Below are positions 20,881 to 31,997 of a stretch of 64,000 nt of DNA, piece after piece (within the stretch, counting starts at the first letter, position 1; every line of letters begins with the position of its first letter). The notes under the pieces were generated by a model. That model was not told the DNA's origin. It searched no databases and was given only the letters and a program-made list of their open reading frames with translations. Made by a program: the position numbers and the translations under genes. Origin of the DNA: Conchocele bisecta (lineage: Eukaryota; Mollusca; Bivalvia; Lucinida; Thyasiridae); NCBI GenBank assembly GCA_029237695.1, contig CM055278.1, positions 69,493,188-69,557,187 on the forward strand, in the 5' to 3' direction.

Positions 20881-22316
20881 GCTAAATTACATACAATCAA
20901 GTCGAGCAGTCGAAACAAAGCTCCTGCAGTCTTTGTGGCTGTAAAGAGATTGTGGCGAAAAATAAGCGCCTGAATTACAGACATACAACAACAACAACAT
21001 TGAAGTAAACAACTACTGTGTTGTTTATTTTTATTAATTTACTATTGGCTATACTTTGATACCAGTTATGTCAGCTACACACTGGATGATGTATACCATT
21101 GTGTGCCCTTGTAGAACCTTGTAGTACTATGTAGATGTTGTATACCAGTGTGTGCCTTGTAGACCCTTCAAAGTAGAACATTGTAGTACTGTGTAGTACT
21201 ATGTAGATGCTGTATACCAGTGTGTGCCCCATGTAGACCCTTGTAGTACTATGTAGTACTATGTAGATGCTGTATACCATTGTGCACAACCTCGTCATTT
21301 CACACATGGATGAGAGACACCTGCTGAATGATTCTCAGCATGGATTCAGCAAAGCACGATCATGTGAGTCACAACTCCTGCTGACAACGCAGGATATTAC
21401 AAACTCTCTCAATGCAGGGGAGCAAGTGGATGCGGTTTTATTATATTTTAGTAAAGCCTTCGACAAAGTCCCACACCAACGACTTCTCATTAAGCTGAGG
21501 ATCGCTGCTTGACTGGATTGGAGACTTCCTAAACAAACAAACGAACACAGTCAGTTGTCAGTTGTCTCACTGTTACAGTTCTTATTTCTCCATGTGTTGC
21601 TAAATTACATACAATCAAGTCGAGCAGTCGAAACAAAGCTCCTGCAGTCTTTGTGGCTGTAAAGAGATTGTGGCGAAAAATATAAGCGCCTAGTTGCTGA
21701 ATTACAGACATTACAACACAAACAACATTGAAGTAAACAACTACTGTGTTGTTTATTTTTATTTTTATTAATTTACTATTGGCTATACTTTGATGACCAG
21801 TTATGTCAGCTACACTGGATGATGTATACCATTGTGTGTGTCCTTTGTAGAACCTTGTAGTACTATGTAGATGTTTGTTTTATACCAGTGTGTTGCCATT
21901 TTGTTAGACCCTTCAAAGTAGAAACAATTGTAGTACTGTGGTAGTACTTATGTAGATGCTGTTATACCACCGTGTGTGCCCCATGTAGACCCTTGTAGTA
22001 CTATGTGTAAGTACTATGTATTGATGTGTATACCATTGTGCAGCAACCTCGTCATTTCACACATGGATGAGAGACACCTGCTGAATGATTCTCAGCATGG
22101 ATTCAGCAAAGCACGATCATGTGAGTCACAACTCCTGCTGACAACGCAGGATATTACAAACTCTCTCAATGCAGGGGAGCAAGTGGATGCGGTTTTATTA
22201 TATTTTAGTAAAGCCTTCGACAAAGTCCCACACCAACGACTTCTCATTAAGCTGAGGATCGCTGCTTGACTGGATTGGAGACTTCCTAAACAAACAAACG
22301 AACACAGTCAGTTGTC
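20845..22316. repeat. Tandem duplication, ~0.7 kb, containing a reverse-transcriptase fragment
   Basis: Copy A is about 20845-21558 and copy B about 21563-22316. Both run from TCTCACTGTTACAGTTCTTA through CAATCAAGTCGAGCAGTCGA, a TAGTACTATGTAGATG minisatellite (21100-21290 and 21835-22035) and the LINE segment to ACACAGTCAGTTGTC. The LINE part appears base-identical between copies. The non-coding 5' part of copy B differs mainly by many 1-4-base insertions. Confidence 0.8.
21287..21512 (+). pseudogene. Non-LTR retrotransposon reverse transcriptase fragment (copy A)
   Basis: This frame encodes the N-terminal palm/fingers part of a LINE reverse transcriptase: HMDERHLLNDSQHGFSKARS, then CESQLLL, then FSKAFDKVPHQRL. 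QHGF...SCE and FSKAFDKVPHQ are hallmark segments of jockey/CR1-like LINEs. Motif A normally has an aspartate just before FSKAFD. Here the codon is TAT (21444-21446), giving tyrosine, so the metal-binding residue is missing. The frame then runs into TGA. Motifs B and C are absent because the duplication ends at 21558. It is not functional. Confidence 0.85.
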
Positions 22317-23206
22317 TTAGAGGGTCATCACTCTGCAACATCAGATGTGACTTCAGGGGTACTCCAGGGAACAATGCTTGGTCCGCTCCTGTTCCTGGTA
22401 TACATTAATGACATGCCAGAATATGTTACATCCACTGCACGGTTGTTCGCTGATGACTGCTTGCTCCATAGAAAGATCAAGTCCCCAGCTGATTCTGCAG
22501 CATTACAAAATGACCTAGACCAGTTACAGTTGTGGGAATCTCAATGGCAGATGAACTTCAACCCGGACAAATGCGAGGTAATCCGCATAACCAACAAGCA
22601 GCATCCAATTGAAGCCAACTACCAGATCCGTGGACAAGATCTAGCCCTGTCACCAGCCTCCAAATACCTGGGAGTTACAATTAGCTCCACCCTCTCATGA
22701 AACAAACACATCGATAACACTGCGAAGAAAGCCAACAATGCACTCGGTTTTGTCAGGAGGAATACATACGGCTGCTCTAAAAGCGTGAAGGAACAGTGCT
22801 ATGAGACACTAGTGCGTCCAATATTAGAGTATGCGTCACCTGTATGGGATCACAACACGCAGCGTAATATCGACAAACTTGAATCCGTGCAGAGGAGGGC
22901 AGCACGCTATGTGACAGGCGACTACAGCAGGCAAAGCAGTGTTACATCAATGCTATCAGACCTCAACTCAGAGGCTCACACTCCAGGATAGGCGCCGCCA
23001 AGCAAAGCTTGTAATGATGTACCGGATAGTCAACAATTTGATCTCCACCCCCCCCCCCCCCCACCCCCCCCCCAGCATTATACCTCATCCCAGCTTCATT
23101 TAGAGTAACCAGAGGGCACACAATCAGATTTGCTATTCCGCATTGTTCATCCAATACACATCAGGCTTCATTCTTCCCCAGCACCATACGGCTCTGGAAC
23201 AGTCTA
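22043..23206 (+). pseudogene. LINE reverse transcriptase pseudogene (jockey/CR1-like), copy B
   Basis: Degenerate C-terminal two-thirds of a LINE ORF2. It holds the same 5' RT segment as copy A, including the Asp-to-Tyr change in motif A (22201-22203). Frameshifts follow near 22267 and 22310. Next are GVLQGTMLGPLLFLVYINDM (motif B) and RLFADD (motif C, aspartates at 22452-22457), then QWQMNFNPDKCEVI and KYLGV thumb-region words. A TGA at 22698-22700 sits where related elements usually have Trp. LVRPILEYASPVWD and VQRRAARYV follow, a frameshift near 22975, RRRQAKLVMMYRIVNNL, a C-run at 23048-23073, and RLWNSLP before the satellite begins. No endonuclease domain or ORF1 lies upstream, so the element is 5'-truncated. 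Confidence 0.88.
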
Positions 23207-24053
23207 CCATGTCGTCATAAAACGTAAAATGACAACGTGAAATATACGACAGGAAAACTTTCCTGAAGTACGTTGTACCAACGTCATTATGAAAACGTAT
23301 TGTGAATGTCGTCATAAAACGTAAAATCACTACGTGAAATCTACGACAGGAAAACTTTCCTGAAGTACGTTGTATCAACGTCATTGTGAAAACGTCTTGT
23401 GAATGTCGTAATAAAACGTAAAATCACTACGTGAAATCTACGACAGAAAAACTTTCATGAAGTACGTTGTACCAACGTCATTATGACAACGTCGTGTGAA
23501 TGTAATAAAACGTAAAATCACTACGTGAAATATATGACAGGAAAACTTTCCTGAAGTACGTTGTACCAACGTCATTATGAAAACGCATTGTGAATGTCGT
23601 CATAAAACGTAAAATCACTACGTGAAATCTACGACAGGAAAACTTTCCTGAAGTACGTTGTACCAACGTCATTATGACAACGTCGTGTGAATGTCGTAAT
23701 AAAACGTAAAATGACTACGTGAAATATACGACAAGAACATTTTCATGAAGTACGTTGTACCAACGTCATTATGGAAACGTCTTGTGAATGTCGTCATAAA
23801 ACGTAAAATCACTACGTGAAATCTACGACAGGAAAACTTTCCTGAAGTACGTTGTACCAACGTCATTATGAAAACGTCTTGTGAATGTCGTCATGAAACG
23901 TAAAATCACTACGTGAAATCTACGACAGGAAAACTTTCCTGAAGTACATTGTACCAACGTCATTGTGAAAACGTCTTGTGAATGTCGTCATAAAACGTAA
24001 AATCACTACGTGAAATCTACGACAGGAAAACTTTCCTGGAGTACGTTGTACCA
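23207..24053. repeat. 97-bp satellite array, left block (about 8.7 units)
   Basis: Units of 97 bp each contain GTCGTCATAAAACGTAAAAT, CTACGTGAAATCTACGACAG, the hairpin AGGAAAACTTTCCT, and GTACGTTGTACCAACGTC, another short palindrome (ACGTTG-TAC-CAACGT). The array continues at 27365-27599 and 28239-28290, so it was one array before two insertions. Minus-strand frames of 60-80 codons are translations of the unit. Because 97 is not a multiple of three, they shift frame from unit to unit. Confidence 0.9.
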
Positions 24054-24644
24054 CGTACAGACCTAGAATAAATAGACTGGCGACTCCGTGAAATTACAAC
24101 GGGATCCCGTATGTTCTCGTGTCGCCGAGATTTTAGCGTGAGTTAATCGAGCACCTGTCGCGCACTCATCGATAACGTAACCAATATAAACAATATGGCG
24201 GCTAGGTTAATAATCGATAATCGACTGGTATAAATCCGATACGATAAACTGTCGCTGTTTGTCAACAAACCGATTTTAAATCAAACACCCAACAAGTAAC
24301 TAGCTTAGTTTACCTGTTCTTTGGAAATGAATTGTTCCAGCAAGTCTCGTCTCGAATAAAATAGTCTCTTCATCATCCTCATGATCCTGTATATACTGCA
24401 TTAACGCAAATCGGACTGACAGACAGACCGCGCTATACCATACAGGCGCGTCGGAAGGCAGATGATATCACAGGTGGAAAATGACCATTACAAATGAATT
24501 CATTACCCCACCCACTTGGTCTCATACATTACTATCTCTTAACGTCATGTACATTACGATACCAGGTGGTGGGGTAATGGGATTTTTTTTTTAATAGGCA
24601 TTTTTTTGGCGAAGTGCATCGTAGGGCGAGGGGTTTGGGAGTCC

Positions 24645-24794
24645 TAAATATACATAAAAGCACCAATAAGTTATAAAAAAAAATAAGCTGACATTTTTAA
24701 ACTCCACCTTATAGCACATTACAATGTTATAAGAGGGAGTAAAAAATGTTTAGCTTATTTTGTTTCCACTTATTGATGCTTCTATGTATATTTA
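24645..24794. repeat. Foldback repeat inside the 3.3-kb element
   Basis: TAAATATACATAAAAGCACC on the left pairs with a right arm ending TATGTATATTTA. GCTGACATTTTTAAACTCC and TTATAAGAGGGAGTAAAAAA also pair around the centre. The 85-codon frame starting at 24746 begins in the right arm and is probably incidental. Confidence 0.65.
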
Positions 24795-25099
24795 ATGTAT
24801 GTATGAACCTTCGTCCGTTACTTCAACCTGTGGGTACTACCAGCATGTCTATTTATATATTGGGCCACAGGCGAATAAAAAGCACCTTACAACATGTGAT
24901 ATCAGCGAAGTCCCAACAATCTGATTCAATCAATCACACTCGATCAATCTGTCAGGTACCAACATCAATTCAATTGATTCCGGCTATGCTACATGTAATG
25001 TAATGTACAACATAGTTGTGCAACAGGTTGGGAAAAAATACTTTACGATATTTGCAACCAGCATAGTCGCAAACCAGCCGGACCAGGGCCTACGCCATT

Positions 25100-25265
25100 C
25101 AACATCCAGTTACTGATGGGTTTTAAACATCACAGCAACTGCTAAGGTCATATAGAGACGGGACCACAGTATTAAAATCTCATCAGACAGACTAGTGGGA
25201 TAGAAATAGTATGCAAGTATTGTTCACGCCTATGGCGAGGACTGAACTCACAAGCTCTAGTGTCC
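25100..25265 (+). mobile_element. Decayed SINE-like sequence
   Basis: ACAGCAACTGCTAAGGTCAT and ATAGAGACGGGACCACAGTA resemble the AACAGCTAAGGTCATGTAAGGCCGGG body of the SINE at 9243. The B-box region is not conserved. Weak similarity. Confidence 0.3.
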
Positions 25266-25989
25266 AATACCAGATCTCCTACTACGGCATGGCCCATCCC
25301 CATTCAGTGACTGAAGTAATTGTGCTGTCATTAGCAAAACGGTTAGACCAGAAGTACAATGTTGCAGCGTGCAAGACGATCAGGATATAAAATTGCTGCC
25401 AATGTATTCCCGTTCCTTTGATCAGTGGGTGGCCCATTTGTTTACAGTACATGTACACAGAGCTCAAGCAAAGTCTTGTATTGGTGTATTTTACGCTTAC
25501 GCATTTAGTTACCTGAATGCGATTGATTTTCAAAGGTGGGAATATAATGTATGCACACTAATTTGAAACTACTCTTCGACTTTCAAAGTGAGGAGTAAAC
25601 CTTTTCTACTAAAATTGAGAATTCACTTAATTGAGCTGACAAAAGAAAACAAGTGAATTTTCTACCAAAACAAAAACCATGTGATCCATTTTCAAAAATA
25701 AAATATGCAACAAATTTGAAATCAGGGGGTGTCTTTAGACACAATGCTTATCTGGAGCTCTGTGTACATTAACTTCTATGTGCATATGCACAGGCGGGAT
25801 AACACAACTTTCAGTTGAACAAAGTATTTTTTATTTTATTAAATTAGTATATTCAACATAATTAAGTAGTAACTACAGTATACACAACCTTTGATACACC
25901 GGTCACATAAGGTATTTCCACTTCTCATCATATTTTAAATGTACATACTTACCTTGATGTATGAAGATTATACTTATCAACAAATTCAT

Positions 25990-26130
25990 TTGATTTAGTG
26001 GTGTTAACGACCTGCCAATAGCTAAGGTTATTTTAGTTGTGTTTGATTCCATATTTCACCTATTGTGATGGTGTCAGGTCCTCACCGCATTATAGTCACT
26101 TAGCCCCAACCCTAAAAGTATTATGAGTAG
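25990..26130 (+). mobile_element. Decayed tRNA-like SINE copy
   Basis: GGTGTTAACGACCTGCCAAT, AGCTAAGGTTATTTTAG, GTTTGATTCCATATTTCACC and GGTGTCAGGTCCTCACC occur in the same order as in the SINE at 39355. The B-box-like position reads GTTTGATTCC. Confidence 0.45.
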
Positions 26131-26484
26131 TACTTATCTTACTACTTTTATAATGGGCACAACAATATTCAAATCTCAAGTAACAATGAAGCCAGAAATG
26201 TACCAGGGATGTCCTGATTCTGATAAGGATGAAACTCATGAAACTGCCATCCCTGAACGACTCCATTCTGGTGATTTATTATCATATGTAATTCAGCTGC
26301 ATATCTGTGCTATATCACATCAATATTACTCCAGTAGTTACAGAGCTAATTAGGAAAATGCTTGTTACTAATCAAGTTGAAAATTCACTTATATGAGCTG
26401 AAGAAAAAAGTAAACGTTATTTGTTTAGCTTTTTTACAGATCAAATAACTTAATTCCCTATATTATATCATAAAAATATGTGTA

Positions 26485-26597
26485 ATAGTTATAGTTCACA
26501 TATTGAATTTGCAATAAATTAATTTCGAGCGAGCTCAGCGAGTGAAGAAATTAGTTTATTAAAATTTCAATCAATATGTGAACTACCGTATAACTAT
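26485..26597. repeat. Foldback repeat with GAGCGAGCTCAGCGAG centre
   Basis: ATAGTTATAGTTCACATATTG pairs with CAATATGTGAACTACCGTAT-AACTAT, and the second-order arms AATTTGCAATAAATTAATTTC / GAAATTAGTTTATTAAAATTTC lie inside. Non-coding MITE-like structure. Confidence 0.7.
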
Positions 26598-27364
26598 CTT
26601 ATTGTTGGCACAGCCTCTTCGCGTGCACACCAAGCATCGCCCATAAACGTGCTTTCGAATGGCAATACTACGATGCGATTGACGATTTTACACTGAATCG
26701 ATCGATCCCACGCAGTAAAATGGTGAGCGTCACAGGAAATTATGTAGGAAGGTCTTGTCTAAATATAGCTCTCCGTGTATTGAAACATTTAATGATTAAT
26801 TGAGATGAAAAGATTAATTGTACCGCATCATAACATTTTTGAAAATGTGCTGCCGACTACTGGTACAGTCGGTTAATGGGTTCAAACCTGTATAAATTGT
26901 AAACAAATGAGCAGACTTTATATTGTTTTACGCGGTGTCGTACTCTCTTACATATGCCAATTAACATGATAATTAGTTGTTTGTGTTGTCTTACAAGTGT
27001 ATATTAAATCAGTTGGATGGGAAATCATCGACCAGGCGGAAATTCTGCGTTGTTTTACTTTTAGCAGATATTTGCTGGCGTAAACAAGCGTAAACAAAAC
27101 ACTATTTGTACAATGTGAAAACCACATAGCCGCGTTATATTTGGGAGCATTTGGAAAATAGAATGTTTGTACTAGGCCTATGTAAAATAATAAGCAGTCG
27201 GTAAACTGGTACAAATAATTACTCACCTGTTTTCGATTAAATATAATTTTCTTCCTCAATCATACGGCTATATCGTAAATCGCGCGAAATCTCGCGGCGT
27301 CACGAGATATCATCAACATTCGGTATATGTGCACGGAGTCGCCAGTCTATTTATTCTAGGTCTG

Positions 27365-27599
27365 TGGTTGTACCAACGTCATTGCGAAAACGTCTTGTAA
27401 ATGTTGTCATAAAACGTAAAATCACTACGTGAAATCTACGACAGGAAAACTTCCCTGAAGTACGTTCTACCAACGTCATTGTGAAAACGTCTTGTGAATG
27501 TCGTCATAAAACGTGACAGGAAAACTTTCCCGAAGTACGTTGTACCAACGTCATTGTGAAAAGGTCTTGTGAATGTCGTCATAAAACGTAAAATCACTA
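27365..27599. repeat. 97-bp satellite array, middle block
   Basis: About 2.4 units continue the array of 23207-24053. One unit has a deletion between AAAACG and GACAGG. It stops at AAATCACTA, exactly where the Tigger-like element begins. Confidence 0.85.
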
Positions 27600-28238
27600 C
27601 AGGGGTCATACCAGTTATCCGGACAATCAGTTTATCGGACACATGAAAATACCTGTTTATTAAGCGCATTCATTTGTTCAGAATTTGCAACAAATACATC
27701 TAAGTCACGCAGGTGCTTGCTGTTTCCATGCCAGTGTGAAGAATATACTGCCATAGTAAACATTTTAATACGATTTGCTGAAAATATTCCTCAACTCTGT
27801 CCACAAGTTGTTTACAACGTCAATTGTCTCGCGGGGGTTTGCAAGTGCGCCCATTACGTCATTTCAGAGTTGTTCAATAAATACAATAAATTCTATAAAC
27901 ACGCTGTTTACTAAGAAGCGAATGGTGATTGTGTTCTGCAGAACTACACAACGCTGTTTACACTGGATTTCATGTTGAGAATACAAGTTATAAGACGAGT
28001 AGATTATACGTTTGTCCGGATAACTGATTGTCGATGTTAATTTTGGGGCAATCTTACGACTGATGATCTGACCCAATTTTAAGTGAGAAAGATGGCACAT
28101 TTTGCTAAGTAGTTTACATGCGTTGAAAAAGCAAGAACCGACGATTGTTCTGTGAAAAGTTTATGCCCGTAGCTGCTATTTTAAGAAAAATATCGTAACA
28201 AAACTGTCATTTTTGTCCGATAATCTAGAGGATCCCTG
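27600..28238. mobile_element. Tigger/pogo-like element inserted in the satellite (TA duplication)
   Basis: 639 bp. The left end is CAGGGGTCATACCAGTTATC and the right end GATAATCTAGAGGATCCCTG. The imperfect terminal repeats share CAGGG...TTATC(C/-)GGACA. TA flanks both ends (27598-27599 and 28239-28240). Removing the element and one TA restores the satellite word TCACTACGTGAAATCTACGA. A second internal TTTGTCCGGATAACTGATTG near 28012 repeats the terminal motif. Small frames inside carry no transposase words. Confidence 0.8.
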
Positions 28239-28370
28239 TACGTGAAATCTACGACAGGAAAACTTTCCTGGAGTACGTTGTACCAACAGCTTCATGACAA
28301 CGTAACTGCAACTTTCATGAAACGTTGTAACAACATTCCTACAACGTAAAATTGTTAGCTGGGTATGTAG
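28239..28370. repeat. 97-bp satellite, right end, and diverged terminal sequence
   Basis: The array resumes with CGTGAAATCTACGACAGGAA and degenerates after GTTGTACCAACAG into ACAACGTAACTGCAACTTTC, ACGTTGTAACAACATTCCTA and ACGTAAAATTGTTAGCTGGG. The last words look like the edge of the repeat from which the satellite grew. Confidence 0.6.
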
Positions 28371-28460
28371 TACTATGTAGATGATGTATATCAGTGTGTA
28401 CCCCGTAGAAGATTGTACAGTCCCAGTAATGGTCACTGTAGACAGTTGTAGTACAGTAGC
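28371..28460. repeat. TAGTACTATGTAGATG minisatellite fragment
   Basis: TGTAGTACTATGTAGATGAT followed by GTATATCAGTGTGTACCCC matches the minisatellite units at 21100-21290 and 21835-22035. The LINE and satellite block of 22.0-28.4 kb is therefore bracketed by the same minisatellite. Confidence 0.6.
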
Positions 28461-29573
28461 GTAACCATTTGTCGGGGTTACTCCCGCGTCGGGAATTTTC
28501 GTAAACCGCATTTGTCATATTCACAGAAAATTACACGATATTTTTCCCGGACATTTTTTGCAGAAGACACTTATCTGTCAAATGGAGAAAAATGTTCCAC
28601 ATCACCCTGGGTCATGTAAGGTTTTAATCAAATTTGTTAGAATACCTTCAAAATGTTGTATTTCAACTATTTCCACTTTTGTCCACTCATAAACATCATT
28701 ATTCAAAAAGATTTACAAAGCATGCTTCTGTCAGTCTGCGTCACTGTATTCTTTAGCCATTTTGAGAAGTCAAGGTCATTTTACAGACTGGTAGCTGTCA
28801 AATTACCAGAATAGAGCTTCTCATTATACTGGGGGGTCTTATATGAAAAACAATAAAAAACTAACACATAATTATATTTGATTACACAGATGTAGATATA
28901 AACTCTGTGTTTTTAATATCATTTATTGTTCTGTTGGTTATAAAAATGCTCAGAATAATAGTCTACAGTTTGTAGATTGTTATTATCTTGTTATTGGTAT
29001 AAATCCTGCCTGTAGTGTGCACCATAATGAATATGGTAAAATAGCATGTACCACAAATGAAAATTAAACGTGATCTGAAAGCATTTTGCATTATGATTAT
29101 TAGCCTTGTGATAATATTATTGTCATTTATGACTGGCAAAGGAAATGGTGGAAAATTGTTTACTGTACACTCCTCTGATAATTTAGATAACCATTTTTTA
29201 CACTGATCCGATGGTGCGCCGCAATACAGGATGAGTATAATCCGACAACAAAACTCCAGACTCTAAGGTCACAGTCTATTTTCTACAGGCGCCTGGATGA
29301 TACGTTAACAAAATGGACGACATGGAAACAAGCGCGATGTTTAGATAAATCTGGTTTCACATCACTTTTACGATAAGTTATTATCCAGAACCTAGGTATA
29401 TCCACTGTAATGCTTTGCATGCATGTAAACTAGTACACAAACACGCCCATCAGGGAAAGTCGTATGATTTCTTGCCATATCTACATCATACATGAGAACG
29501 ACTCGATCAAATACCAAACTTACCAGAAAAGCAATTTAGAAACCGGATTCGCCGTTGCATATGGATTTGGATA
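28461..29573. other. Unassigned stretch
   Basis: No repeat copy or gene recognised. An acceptor-like CTATTTTCTACAG at about 29277-29289 precedes about 28 codons open until TAA, without other support. Confidence 0.35.
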
Positions 29574-29758
29574 ATGATGCTTCAGTGTTTCGTCCATATT
29601 GTCTCAATTCTTCTGAACGTCAATCAATGTTTATTGATAATTGCTTTACTCTGCGGTAGAGATGATTCCAGAGTCCAGACAGATTGTGCAACCGCAAAGG
29701 CGGCCAAGGATAACAACCGAAAAAATCCGAAAATTCCCGTTATCAAAAAGTGGCAAGG
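29574..29758 (+). CDS. Possible first exon with signal peptide (low confidence)
   Basis: From ATGATG at 29574 the frame reads MMLQCFVHIVSILLNVNQCL then LIIALLCG, a hydrophobic N-terminus suggestive of a signal peptide or signal anchor. It is followed by a polar segment with acidic and then lysine-rich residues, DDSRVQTDCATAKAAKDNN and PVIKKWQ. A GCAAG|GTAACA donor-like site sits at 29758/29759, and the frame closes with TGA shortly after if unspliced. The context is free of recognised repeats. No family recognised and no second exon could be assigned. It may equally be a chance ORF. Confidence 0.25.
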
Positions 29759-29768
29759 TAACAGATGA

Positions 29769-30419
29769 CTGGTCATCCATTAAATAAAATATATTGACGG
29801 CAGCTAATAAAATACAAGAATGTACCCGCGAGATAAATTATCTAAGATGTAGGGTAAATCCTGGTAACCTGGGACAAAGGTATAAATTCAGACGCATCGG
29901 TATGCATGTATATTATATCCCATACATGTAGGATAAATTACCAGTGAGAACAATATGGAGGCATATATTTGCCATCGAGATGTCCAGATGTTGACATATA
30001 TATATATAATTTATCGCAACATGTCGACTTAAATTTCATGACATATGTCGACTTAACGTGAAACTTTGTCGACATGTTGAGATAAATTATGTAGACATGG
30101 TTGAGATAAAATATCACATTATGCTGACATGCTGTGTTAAACTATCACATTATATCTACAGAACAATAACTGCAGATATTACACTTGGGACATTTGATCT
30201 CAGTTTCGGTTTCTTTATTGCAGCAAGTACACGTTTTCATATGCGCACTTCCTTGCTCACTGCATGCAGTTACTTTGTAGTCACGTAGCTGTCGACGAAA
30301 CTGGTTGTTGAACACAACTTATGTCAATGTTTGTTTTGATGCATTCTTTTTCGTTTTATTTAGCTACATGGAAAGTCTGTGCTGTATTAATATGGTCCTC
30401 ATAATGCCTCTTCTCTGAG
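29769..30419. other. Unassigned stretch
   Basis: Contains CATGTCGAC / GTCGACATGT words repeated several times between 30020 and 30090, otherwise nothing recognised. A 76-codon frame at 30058-30288 overlaps these words. Confidence 0.35.
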
Positions 30420-30855
30420 TTAAAGGTACATGCATACCCACTCGGTAGGCCCAAAATGTTCTTTATATGAATTAAATAAATGTTTAATTGTGTCACTATT
30501 CCACCATTTCTAAAAATTACGAATGCCCGCTATACAGGTAAAATCATTTAATAATATTTATTTTACTGATTGTGACTCACGGTGGTATCATGTTATTTTC
30601 ATATCCAAATGAGTCATGACACTGATGTTTTAATTATTTATACTAATTAAATGTGTCACGTGAACAAATAATATTTTCGACAGATTATAAAGTAGGACCA
30701 TTGCACATCAAAATATAAATACAGATAATAAATAGTACTGTCCGTTAACATTTTAAGGAAACACGGTTATCGACCCTGATATCAGTGTGGAAATTTACTT
30801 TCATTCGTCTGTTGTTGTTTTTTTCATGTACGTCTGTGATATCATTTTCTTTTGT
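30420..30855. mobile_element. TTAA-flanked MITE, family 2, right-truncated copy
   Basis: It starts TTAAAGGTACATGCATACCC and follows the reference copy at 6694 through GGTGGTATCATGTTATTTTC, ATAATATTTTCGACAGATT and the GATATCAGTGTGGAAATTTAC block. It is then interrupted by T-rich sequence at about 30808. The right terminal repeat is missing. Confidence 0.65.
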
Positions 30856-31997
30856 GTGTGACATATTTTAGTTCATTTATTCGTTCGCTGTGTTTGTAAT
30901 ACTGTGACCCGTTTCACTAAACTTCGTACGAGTAAGAAGTTCGTAAGTGGAAAATTTAAATCCACAATGACATTTGTTCTGACATTCGAGTTTGGAAAAT
31001 ATTTCGTATATGCTACATTTAATGACGTGAAACCGTAGGTACACACTGGTAGCATTAGGGAAACACGTTCAAGTAAGAAGCCAATTCATAGAAATATTCG
31101 TACAAACATTTTTGTCGTATAAAGTTTAGTGAAACGAGCCCCATGTGTCTTATTTTTTTATTACGTCCGTGTCTCTGAGGGACATGATGGTAAATAAATA
31201 AATAAGTGGCATGTTTATGGCGCCGTGTAAACTTTGTTTATGCCAAAAATGGGCAGTTTAGACAACTGTGCGTTCCAAATCGCCACCATTGTCATTGTGT
31301 TTGCTTGCTATATGTATAGTCCCTGAATAGATGTATAATTATATGGTAGTCGTGTTCGGCGACTTTCATTGATCTCTTGAGTATGTCATGTAGTTTCATT
31401 GTTTTTTATGTTTAATTTGTTTAATCTTCTGTGGGATTTGTTTGTTGGAGGCTTTATTGGTGTTTGTGTCCAATGGTGTATTCGTTGCATTCATTTCATA
31501 TGGTGTCTATTTATTTTGTATTGATTTTGTTTTCAGAATTGTACAGTATAATTAGCTTGTTTTACTTCAATTGTGCTTGTAATATGTGTTCATGACACCC
31601 GGCCTGCATTGTAATATTATGCAACATATAAAATGCTTTGTGTTGATAACTCATGACCATGGCCGTAGAACGAAACATTAGATTCGTATGGCTATTAATT
31701 GCCTTTACATTATCTTACAATGTTGTTCACTCCACAACGGTGTTGTGATCAACTCGAAGAATAACTGATAATTTCAAAATATTCAATATCACTTTTTGCA
31801 GACAATAGAACTTGAACACATTCTGAAAGTGTATCTAAACAACAAATGATTCTGTTGGTTGTCAAGATACGAATGTTCATGCTCCTAGTTTCAGGTTGCA
31901 TATACTGTGTCTAGGATTTGTTTGAGCAATGGAGCTGCTTAGTGTCACTATATATATTGTCTGATTCAAATTGTACGGCAAACTAAACAATGCAAAA
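30856..31997. other. Unassigned stretch
   Basis: T-rich sequence. A short (AAAT)n run is near 31190. No gene or recognisable repeat. Confidence 0.35.

Larger units (their letters stand above)
24058..27364. mobile_element. 3.3-kb DNA transposon-like element with perfect 33-bp TIRs
   Basis: 24058-24090 starts CAGACCTAGAATAAATAGAC and is exactly the reverse complement of 27332-27364. The element lies inside the 97-bp satellite, which resumes on both sides. Flanking copies of GTTGTACCA lie just outside, but they are separated from the termini by four and two bases, so the target-site duplication is not clear. Inside are foldbacks at 24645-24794 and 26485-26597 and SINE-like pieces at 25100-25260 and 25990-26130. 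No transposase-like frame (DDE, hAT, HTH or zinc-finger word) could be seen. Superfamily unknown. Confidence 0.75.

Noticed and set aside
23133..23866. Serial minus-strand ORFs (FHVVILRFMTTFT...)
   Set aside because: Translations of the 97-bp satellite. The unit length is not a multiple of three and the frame shifts from unit to unit.
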